From Burkholderiales bacterium (lineage in GTDB: Bacteria > Pseudomonadota > Gammaproteobacteria > Burkholderiales > Casimicrobiaceae), in assembly GCA_031257235.1 (NCBI GenBank), contig JAIRPA010000041.1, forward strand, positions 1 to 10,584: DNA of 10,584 nt, read 5' to 3'. Below are positions 4,502 through 10,584 of this stretch, piece by piece; position 1 is the stretch's first letter, and each line of letters begins with the position of its first letter. Under the pieces are notes generated by a model. That model was not told where the DNA came from, did no database searches, and was given only the letters and a program-made list of their open reading frames with translations. The translations under genes and the position numbers were made by a program.

Positions 4502-5897
4502 ACTGTAATCCGCCACCCAACGCCTTATAAAGCATGATTTGATTGACCTGCTTGGCAAGCTGCAAATTCACCAAGCCTTGACGCGCGCTGTACATGGAAC
4601 GTTCGGCATCCAATACATTTAAGTAACTGTCCACGCCTTTTTCGTAGCGGGCGGTGGAGAGCTTTTGACTTGCCTGCGCCGCGTCAAACAACGCCGTTTG
4701 CGCGTCTAACTGTTCATCAATCGTCGCACGTTGCGCCAAAGCGTCGGAGACCTCTCTAAACGCAACCTGAATGGCGCGCTCGTATTCGGCAACCGCGATG
4801 TCACGCCCGACGTTGGCGGCATCTAAATTGGCAAGATTGCGACCGGTGTCGAATATCGGCAGGGTTAAGTTCGCGGCAAAACTCCACGCGCTGGTTCCGG
4901 CGTCAAACAAACCCGACAACGCGTTGCTGGCGTAGCCGGTTTGCGCGGTCAACGCAATACGCGGGAAAAAGGCGGCGCGCGCCGCGCCAATGTTGGCGTA
5001 AGCGGCTTTCAAACTGTGTTCTGCCGAGATGATGTCCGGTCTTTGTTTTAATACATCCGACGGCACTTCCCCAAGATTTAAAGCAGGCATCTCGCCGATC
5101 TCGACCACCATCTCACCCGTTAAGACTTTCGGCAAGCCTTTGGTGCCCAACAACAAAACCAAAGCGTTGACATCTTGCGCCACTTTGGTGGAATAAGACG
5201 CCACGTCCACGCGCGAAGACTCCATCGTCATCTGCGCCTGACGCAAAGCCAATTCCGAAGCCACGCCATGATCGTAACGTGTCTTGATCAACTGATAACT
5301 GTCTCGTTGATTTTTCAAGGTTTCACGCGATACTTTTAGATGTTCACGATCCGCAATCAAATTGTAGTAAGCGTTGGCGACATTGGCGATCAACGCGATG
5401 CGCGCGCTTTTTAACGCGCTTTCAGACGACAAATAGCTTTCCAACGCCTGATTTTTGAGGCTTGCCACGCGCCCGAATAAATCTAATTCAAAACTGCTGA
5501 CGCCCAAACCGACAGAATAGGCGTGCGTAGTCGGAATATTGTCGGAGTAACTGCCTTGACCCTGCCCCGACGCCACGCCTGCTAACGTCGGGAATTGATC
5601 GGCGCGTTGGATGCGATAAAGTGCTTGTACCCGCTCTACGTTCAACGCGGTGACACGCAAATCACGATTGTTTTGAAGGGCGGTCTCGATCAATTGTTGT
5701 AAATCCGCGTTGCCGAAAAACGCGCGCCAAGGGGTCAACCGTGCCGTTTGGTTGCCGGAAGGCGCGGCGGCAAGCCCTTCAATGGACCATTGGTCCGCAA
5801 CCGGTGCGTCGGGACGCTCATAACTTGGCGTTAGATACGCGCAGCCCGATAAAAGCGCCGCGCTTAACAATAAAGGCAATGTTTTATATTTCATCAT
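4500..5897 (-). CDS. oprM: Outer-membrane efflux channel, OprM/TolC-type lipoprotein (NodT family)
   Basis: The 465-residue protein is the outer-membrane duct of the RND pump. A lipoprotein signal ends in LLSGC (lipidated Cys19). Two OEP repeats follow (about 60-250 and 275-463), each building strands of the outer-membrane barrel and helices of the periplasmic tunnel. Family landmarks are FELDLFGRV (136-144), DVLKQRPDI (281-289), LPIFDTGRN (346-354) and RYEKGVDSYLNVLDAER (417-433). Its length is near the usual 460-490. It is the third gene of the operon, and its start overlaps the end of the pump gene by 14 bp. AAGGA stands 7 bp before the first of two tandem ATGs, and the overlap suggests translational coupling. 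The symbol is a family-level label. Confidence 0.93.
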   Translation of the reverse strand: MMKYKTLPLLLSAALLSGCAYLTPSYERPDAPVADQWSIEGLAAAPSGNQTARLTPWRAFFGNADLQQLIETALQNNRDLRVTALNVERVQALYRIQRADQFPTLAGVASGQGQGSYSDNIPTTHAYSVGLGVSSFELDLFGRVASLKNQALESYLSSESALKSARIALIANVANAYYNLIADREHLKVSRETLKNQRDSYQLIKTRYDHGVASELALRQAQMTMESSRVDVASYSTKVAQDVNALVLLLGTKGLPKVLTGEMVVEIGEMPALNLGEVPSDVLKQRPDIISAEHSLKAAYANIGAARAAFFPRIALTAQTGYASNALSGLFDAGTSAWSFAANLTLPIFDTGRNLANLDAANVGRDIAVAEYERAIQVAFREVSDALAQRATIDEQLDAQTALFDAAQASQKLSTARYEKGVDSYLNVLDAERSMYSARQGLVNLQLAKQVNQIMLYKALGGGLQ

Positions 5898-8800
5898 TTG
5901 AAGTCCTTTTTGCTTCTTTCTTCAATTCTAGGGTATCTAAAAGATTAGGTTTATATTTGAAGATACTTCTCACCACCACGAAAAATACCGGCGTGAAAAA
6001 CACCCCCAACATGGTGGTTGAAATCATCCCGCCGACCACCCCGGTGCCAATCACGTTTTGCGCACCGGAGCCGGGACCCGCATTCAACGCCAACGGCAAC
6101 ACCCCAAAGCCAAACGCCAACGAGGTCATCAACACGGGACGCAAACGAATATGCACGGCTTCCAGCGTGGCGTCGATCAAACTCTTGCCGTGTTTTTGCG
6201 CTTCTTTGGCAAACTCCACGAGCAAAATGGCGTTTTTAGAGGATAGCCCGATAATCGTCAACAGCGCCACTTTAAAGTAAACGTCGTTTGAAAATCCGCG
6301 CAGGAAAATCGCAATAATCAACCCTAAGATGCCGACCGGGATCACCAACACCACCGACAACGGAATCGTCCAGCTTTCATACAATGCCGCCAAACACAAG
6401 AACACCACCACAATGGATAACGCGAATAACAACATTTGCGTGGAGCCTGAGGCGCGTTCCTGAAAAGAGGTTGCCGTCCACGACATCCCCACGCCTTTGG
6501 GCAATTTGGCCACCAAGGCTTCCATCGCGTCCATCGCCACGCCGGAGCTTTCTCCCTGAACCGCCTGCCCTTGAATTTCCATCGCGGGAACGCCGTTATA
6601 ACGTTCCAAGCGCGGAGAGCCGTAACGCCATTCTGTGGTGGCAAAGGAAGAAAACGGCACCATCTCGCCTTGGTTGTTGCGCGCGTACCACGATTTTAAG
6701 TCGTCAGGCATCATGCGGTATTGCGCGTCGGCTTGAATGTAGACTTTTTTCACGCGATCGTTATTTAAAAAGTCATTGACGTAAGACCCACCCCACGCCG
6801 TGGCAAGCGTGGCGTTAATCATGGACTGCGGCACCCCAAAGGCTTGCGCTTTGGTGTGATCAATATTGATTTTTAACTGTTGGGTGTCTTCCTGACCATT
6901 CGGACGCACTGACACCAACTTAGGATGTTGCGCCGCCATACCCAATAATTGATTACGCGCTTGGGTCAAGGCTTCGTGACCCAAACCCGCCTGATCTTGC
7001 AGGAACATGTCAAAGCCTTCGGCAAAACCCAATTCAGGAATGGCGGGCGGCACAAACGCGTAGGCTTGCGCGTCTTTGAGACGCATCGCAAACGCGACTG
7101 AGGCACGTTGCGCAACCGCAGGCGCGCTTAAATCTTTGGAGTGATTCAAGCCGACTTTTCGCAACAAGCGTGCAAAGACCGATTCGCTTCGTTCTTCCCA
7201 ATCTTTGAGCTGCACCATCATGAATCCCATGTTTTGCCCGGTGCCCGCCGGACTAAACCCGGCAACAAGCATCATCCCCTGAACGACATCCTCTTCTTCT
7301 TTGAGCAGATATTGCTCCACCTGATCGGCAACCTTTAACGTTTGTTCTTGGGTCGCGCCCGACGGCAACATGATCATCCCCATGATCGCGCCTTGATCTT
7401 CTTGCGGTAAAAATGAAGTCGGTAATCGTGAAAACAAAATGCCGACCACAAACGCCACACCGACAAACACACACATCATCACGGTTCGCGCTTTTTTTCC
7501 GACCAAACGCCCGACCAGCGATTGATACAACAAACTGTTTTTATCAAAGAAGTGATTAAACCACGCAAAGAATTTATCGAGGATGAGATTGAACCAACCA
7601 AAAGCGCCCTCATGAGAGCGAAGATGTCCGCGATCCGCTTGTTTTAACACCGTCGCACACAACGCGGGGGTTAATACAATTGCGATCATGAACGACAACA
7701 ACAGTGCCGAGGCAAGTGTGACCGAGAATTGCTTATAGATGACCCCGGTCGCCCCGCCGAAAAACGCCATCGGCACATACGCGGCACACAACACCGAGAC
7801 CACACCCAATAACGCGCCGGTGATTTGCGTCATGGATTTTCGGGCGGCGTCTCGCGGCGATAAGCCTTCTTCTTCCATCAGACGCTCAACGTTTTCGACC
7901 ACCACAATGGCGTCGTCCACAATCAAACCAATCGCCAAGACCAACGCAAACATGGTCAACATGTTGATCGAAAAACCAAACACCGCCAACATCCCGAACG
8001 TTCCCAACAACACCACCGGCACGGTGATCATCGGCACCAGCGTGGCGCGCAAACTTTGCAAAAACACGAACATCACGCAGAACACCAAAAAGATGGCGAT
8101 CAACAATGTTTTGCGCACTTCCTCAATGGAAGATTCAATAAAAGGCGTCGTATCATACGGATAAACCGCCACCATGCCCGGCGGAAAAAACGCGGAGAGT
8201 TCATTGACTTTATCGCGGATGCGTTTGGACGTTTCAATGGCGTTTCCGCCCGGCGCCAAATTGATCCCTATCCCTGACGCAAGTTTGCCGCTGTATCGCG
8301 CTTGAAAGTTATAAGACTCGCTGCCGATTTCAACGCGCGCCACATCTTTTAAGAAAACGCGCGAGCCGTCCGACTCCACGCGCAATAATACATTTTCAAA
8401 TTCTTGAACGGTTTGCAAACGACTTTGTACCGTGATGGTGGCGGTCAACTGCTGACCTTCCACCGCCGGCGTGCCGCCTAATTGCCCGCCGGAAACTTGT
8501 ATGTTTTGATCTTGGATGGCGTTACTGATGTCAAGGGGCGTCAATTTGTATTTAAATAATTTATTCGGATCAAGCCAGATTCTCATCGAGTACTGACCAC
8601 CGAACAATTGCACGTCGCCAACACCGTCTAAGCGGCTGATCGGGTCTAAGATGTTTGCCGAAACATAGTCCGAAAGATCAACGTTATTCATACTGTTGTC
8701 TTCCGAATAAAAAGCCACCGCCATCAAAAAGCTCGCTGAGGCTTTGCGCACACGAACCCCCATGCGCTGAACTTCGGAGGGCAATAGAGGCAACGCCGAT

Positions 8801-9141
8801 TGCACGCGGTTTTGGACTTGGACTTGCGCCATATCGGGATTGGTGCCCGTATCAAACGTCAATTTGATGGCGGCGTTCCCATAGGCGTCGCTGGTGGACG
8901 CCATATACAAAAGGTGATCCAAGCCTTTCATTTGTTGCTCGATCACCTGTGTCACGGTGTCTTCGACCGTTTTGGCGGATGCCCCCAGATAACTTGCCGA
9001 GACCTGAACGGTGGGCGGCGCAATATCGGGATATTTGGAAATGGGCAAGCGCGACATGGCCAGCGCGCCCGCAATCGAAATAATAATGGCGATCACCCAC
9101 GCAAAAATCGGGCGATCAATAAAAAAGTGCGAAACATTCAT
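5884..9141 (-). CDS. acrB: RND efflux pump, inner-membrane transporter (AcrB/MexB type, HAE1 family)
   Basis: The 1085-residue protein drives drug/H+ antiport across the inner membrane as a trimer. It begins with the typical MNVSHFFIDRPIFAWV and has 12 predicted membrane segments, with two large periplasmic loops (about 30-345 and 572-900) forming the porter and docking domains. The proton relay is intact: Asp409-Asp410 (GLIVDDAIVVVENVE), Lys969 (LSSKNAILLVEFAKE), Arg999 and Thr1006. It is about 36 residues longer than E. coli AcrB because of small loop insertions (for example about 651-670) and a charged C-terminal tail. In the distal pocket Phe138, Phe180 and Phe629 are kept, but positions aligned with AcrB Phe610, Phe617 and Phe628 are Met624, Pro631 and Met642. 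TGAGG lies 8 bp before the start. The gene is 14 bp from the adaptor gene and overlaps oprM. Substrates cannot be read from sequence. Confidence 0.96.
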   Translation of the reverse strand: MNVSHFFIDRPIFAWVIAIIISIAGALAMSRLPISKYPDIAPPTVQVSASYLGASAKTVEDTVTQVIEQQMKGLDHLLYMASTSDAYGNAAIKLTFDTGTNPDMAQVQVQNRVQSALPLLPSEVQRMGVRVRKASASFLMAVAFYSEDNSMNNVDLSDYVSANILDPISRLDGVGDVQLFGGQYSMRIWLDPNKLFKYKLTPLDISNAIQDQNIQVSGGQLGGTPAVEGQQLTATITVQSRLQTVQEFENVLLRVESDGSRVFLKDVARVEIGSESYNFQARYSGKLASGIGINLAPGGNAIETSKRIRDKVNELSAFFPPGMVAVYPYDTTPFIESSIEEVRKTLLIAIFLVFCVMFVFLQSLRATLVPMITVPVVLLGTFGMLAVFGFSINMLTMFALVLAIGLIVDDAIVVVENVERLMEEEGLSPRDAARKSMTQITGALLGVVSVLCAAYVPMAFFGGATGVIYKQFSVTLASALLLSFMIAIVLTPALCATVLKQADRGHLRSHEGAFGWFNLILDKFFAWFNHFFDKNSLLYQSLVGRLVGKKARTVMMCVFVGVAFVVGILFSRLPTSFLPQEDQGAIMGMIMLPSGATQEQTLKVADQVEQYLLKEEEDVVQGMMLVAGFSPAGTGQNMGFMMVQLKDWEERSESVFARLLRKVGLNHSKDLSAPAVAQRASVAFAMRLKDAQAYAFVPPAIPELGFAEGFDMFLQDQAGLGHEALTQARNQLLGMAAQHPKLVSVRPNGQEDTQQLKINIDHTKAQAFGVPQSMINATLATAWGGSYVNDFLNNDRVKKVYIQADAQYRMMPDDLKSWYARNNQGEMVPFSSFATTEWRYGSPRLERYNGVPAMEIQGQAVQGESSGVAMDAMEALVAKLPKGVGMSWTATSFQERASGSTQMLLFALSIVVVFLCLAALYESWTIPLSVVLVIPVGILGLIIAIFLRGFSNDVYFKVALLTIIGLSSKNAILLVEFAKEAQKHGKSLIDATLEAVHIRLRPVLMTSLAFGFGVLPLALNAGPGSGAQNVIGTGVVGGMISTTMLGVFFTPVFFVVVRSIFKYKPNLLDTLELKKEAKRTSNDEI

Positions 9142-9155
9142 TCGGTGAACCTCAA

Positions 9156-10370
9156 TTACTTAGCGGTGGAATCAGTTGCCGGAGCAACCACGTTTGAGGC
9201 GGTCGGCGCGTTGGGGTTGGGTTGGCTTGTCGCCACCGGCACCGGGTGGACGACCATTTCCGGGCTTCTTAATTTCTGCGCGCCTTCGACCACCAACAAA
9301 TCGCCGGCTTCAACACCGGAAGTCACCAGCCATTCTCCGCCGGACAGTTCTTGAACCTGAATGATTCGCCGATCAATTTTATTTTCTTTGGTCACGACCA
9401 AAACCAAGGGCTCACCTTTTTGTGTGCGTTGCAACGCTTTTTGCGGAATGGTGATCGCTTGCTCGTTGACGCCGGCTTCCAAAACCGCGCGCACATACAT
9501 GCCGGGCAATAAGTCCATTTTCGGATTCGGAAACAACGCGCGAAGCCCGATCATGCCGGTCGCGGCGTCCACCGACACGTCGGAAAATTCTAATATGCCC
9601 GTCTCTTGATAAGTTCTGCCGTCCTCCAACACCAATTTCACCACCGCCTGCTTTTTATCGTCGGTGGTTAAAAGCCCTGCCTCAATGCTGCGTTTTAACT
9701 TGAGCCATTCCACGCTGGATTGCGTCACGTCCACATACATAGGATCAAGGGTTTGTATTTTGACCAACGCCGTGGCTTGACTGGCCACCACTAAGGCGCC
9801 GGGGGTGACATCCGACTTCCCGACACGCCCGGAAATCGGCGCGGTCACGCTGGTGTAGTTTAAGTTGATGCGCGCGGTTTCTCTTGCCGCTTTGGCGGAC
9901 TCTAAATCGGCAAGCCCTTGCTTATACACCGTATCGGCGTTATCAAATTCCTGCTGGCTCACCGCTTTGGTTTTCACCAGCTCCGCGTAGCGATCCGCCG
10001 TGATTTTCGCCTGATTCAAATTGGCTTCGGCTTTTTGATAAGCCGCGTCCGCGCTCATGTAGGTGGCGCGATAAACCGAAGGATCAATTTGATATAAAAC
10101 TTCGTGGGCTTTGACATCTCCGCCTTCCGTAAAGAGACGTTTTTGGATGATGCCGCTGACTTGAGGGCGCACTTCCGCAACCTGATAGGGGGAAGTACGA
10201 CCGGGCAGTTCCGTCGTCACGACGAGTTTGCGCGGCGTGACTTCAATCACGCCCACTTCGACGGCATTCATGCCGGAAGCGGCAGGCGCAGTGCCGTTCC
10301 CTTTTCCACAACCGGAAAGAATAAGTCCCGCAAGGGTGGCGACGATCACAGATTTTGTTAAGTGTTGCAT
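9156..10370 (-). CDS. acrA: RND periplasmic adaptor lipoprotein (AcrA/MexA type)
   Basis: The 404-residue membrane-fusion protein bridges pump and outer-membrane channel. The signal ends in LILSGC, with Cys21 as the lipidated residue. The two lipoyl halves lie at about 64-98 (EVRPQVSGIIQKRLFTEGGDV) and 170-205 (YTSVTAPISGRVGKSDVTPG). The alpha-helical hairpin between them (about 100-168) carries at its tip the RxxxLxxxxxxS motif that contacts the TolC-type channel (Arg127, Leu131, Ser138). A beta-barrel (about 210-300) and membrane-proximal domain (about 300-372) follow, then a Pro/Ala/Thr-rich tail of about 30 residues. AAAGGAAA provides the ribosome-binding site. It is first in the operon, behind a promoter region with clear regulatory repeats. 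The symbol is a family-level label. Confidence 0.95.
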   Translation of the reverse strand: MQHLTKSVIVATLAGLILSGCGKGNGTAPAASGMNAVEVGVIEVTPRKLVVTTELPGRTSPYQVAEVRPQVSGIIQKRLFTEGGDVKAHEVLYQIDPSVYRATYMSADAAYQKAEANLNQAKITADRYAELVKTKAVSQQEFDNADTVYKQGLADLESAKAARETARINLNYTSVTAPISGRVGKSDVTPGALVVASQATALVKIQTLDPMYVDVTQSSVEWLKLKRSIEAGLLTTDDKKQAVVKLVLEDGRTYQETGILEFSDVSVDAATGMIGLRALFPNPKMDLLPGMYVRAVLEAGVNEQAITIPQKALQRTQKGEPLVLVVTKENKIDRRIIQVQELSGGEWLVTSGVEAGDLLVVEGAQKLRSPEMVVHPVPVATSQPNPNAPTASNVVAPATDSTAK

Positions 10371-10390
10371 GAGTGTTTCCTTTAAAAAAC

Positions 10391-10405
10391 AATGGATGAT
10401 CCATT
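10391..10405. promoter_or_regulatory. Candidate repressor operator (15-bp perfect palindrome) in the efflux promoter
   Basis: AATGGATGATCCATT is a perfect inverted repeat, two 7-bp half-sites around one central base. It lies 21 bp before the acrA start and overlaps the predicted -10 and transcription start. The form and location suit a dimeric repressor of TetR or MarR type, which commonly control RND operons. No complete regulator gene is in the window. Confidence 0.5.
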
Positions 10406-10408
10406 AAA
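10403..10408 (-). promoter_or_regulatory. Predicted -10 of the efflux operon
   Basis: On the minus strand this reads TTTAAT, five of six matches to TATAAT. The region 17 bp upstream (TTAAGT, 10426-10431) is a poor -35 and coincides with the middle TTTAAG half-site, which is what an activator-dependent promoter would look like. The start site would be near 10396. Confidence 0.4.
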
Positions 10409-10415
10409 TGAGTCT

Positions 10416-10443
10416 CTTAAAAATAACTTAAAAGAATCTTAAA
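10416..10443 (-). promoter_or_regulatory. PmrA/BasR-type box: three TTTAAG half-sites at 11-bp spacing
   Basis: CTTAAA occurs on the plus strand at 10416-10421, 10427-10432 and 10438-10443, exactly 11 bp apart. On the minus strand this is TTTAAG-N5-TTTAAG-N5-TTTAAG, which fits the known PmrA/BasR consensus YTTAAK-N5-YTTAAK twice over. OmpR/PhoB-type response regulators bind such direct repeats on one DNA face. The middle half-site overlaps the weak -35 of the efflux promoter. The repeats are seen directly; the identity of the regulator is inferred. Confidence 0.5.
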
Positions 10444-10448
10444 CATTG

Positions 10449-10477
10449 ATACAAAAGTATAAAAATATAAAAAGTAT
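10449..10477. repeat. AT-rich stretch with a repeated AAAAGTAT
   Basis: AAAAGTAT occurs at 10453-10460 and 10470-10477, 17 bp apart, in a run that is almost entirely A and T. The first copy is also part of an ATAC-AAAA-GTAT inverted repeat (10449-10460). It lies upstream of the PmrA-type box and could serve as an UP-element-like or protein-binding region. No firm function can be given. Confidence 0.3.
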
Positions 10478-10582
10478 TTATTGTGTCACGCACGGTTGAC
10501 TCCCGGAGGTTTCAACCATTTTATCGATGGCTTCACACACTTTGACCAACGTTGCTTCATTGACGGATTGCCATTCAAAAAA
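10478..10582 (-). CDS. C-terminal end of an unidentified gene (cut by the window edge)
   Basis: One minus-strand frame stays open from the edge to a TAA at 10478-10480 and gives the last 34 residues, beginning FFEWQSVNEATLVKVCEAIDKMV and ending SQPCVTQ. The stretch looks like an amphipathic C-terminal helix with a short polar tail. It precedes the efflux operon in the same orientation, 107 bp from acrA. A regulator of the pump, for example TetR type, would fit the position, but the fragment is too short to assign. A second open frame (ending at the TGA of CGTGCGTGA near 10488) gives a less protein-like sequence. Confidence 0.45.
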   Translation of the reverse strand, partial: FFEWQSVNEATLVKVCEAIDKMVETSGSQPCVTQ

Positions 10583-10584
10583 GC

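Noticed and set aside
4104..4508. 134-codon plus-strand open frame across the composite repeat element
   Set aside because: It reads through several hairpins and the REP-like palindrome, begins inside gspC, and has no protein-like features.
5741..9354. Long plus-strand open frames opposite the efflux genes (for example 5741-6280, 7739-8164 and 8800-9354)
   Set aside because: They are antisense to a clear, highly conserved operon, have no ribosome-binding sites or domain features, and their composition is that of shadow frames.

Overview
The window looks like chromosomal DNA of a Gram-negative proteobacterium, probably a beta- or gammaproteobacterium of moderate GC. It encodes a tripartite RND efflux system with lipoprotein signals on both the adaptor and the outer-membrane factor, a GspC-like type II secretion protein, and a periplasmic DUF4124-glutaredoxin fusion, a combination familiar mainly from Betaproteobacteria. 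A more exact placement cannot be supported from the sequence alone.

Layout from left to right. Bases 59-1188 hold two minus-strand genes: an XRE-type regulator and, 20 bp downstream of it, a YgjP/DUF45 zinc metallopeptidase. Bases 1383-1637 (+) hold a small UPF0213 GIY-YIG protein with no visible Shine-Dalgarno. Bases 1875-2477 (+) hold an exported DUF4124-glutaredoxin protein. It converges on a minus-strand class I glutamine amidotransferase (2503-3213), and a perfect 15-bp stem hairpin lies across both gene ends. The amidotransferase lies 27 bp downstream of a gspC-like gene (3241-4188).

Bases 4189-4499 carry no gene but are densely structured. They contain a nested palindromic element with arms of about 87 bp, each arm made of two hairpins, around a REP-like palindrome. 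Two of its hairpins look like bidirectional intrinsic terminators. The outer hairpins belong to the same family as the hairpin at 2482-2519, and the copies differ by base-pair-preserving substitutions.

Bases 4500-10370 are a minus-strand efflux operon in the order adaptor (acrA/mexA type), RND pump (acrB/mexB type), outer-membrane channel (oprM type). Spacing is 14 bp between the first two genes, and the last two overlap by 14 bp. The three proteins should assemble into one proton-driven pump spanning both membranes. The pump has the normal proton-relay residues but several changes in the phenylalanine-rich distal binding pocket.

The operon's upstream region (10371-10477) carries two well-formed regulatory signals: three TTTAAG half-sites at exact 11-bp spacing, matching the PmrA/BasR box pattern, and a 15-bp perfect palindrome over the predicted -10/start region that looks like a repressor operator. 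The right edge holds the last 34 codons of another minus-strand gene of unknown identity.

No tRNA, rRNA, CRISPR array, transposase or phage gene was seen. The efflux pump and the housekeeping genes are known families. The least explained parts are the composite hairpin element and the control region of the efflux operon.
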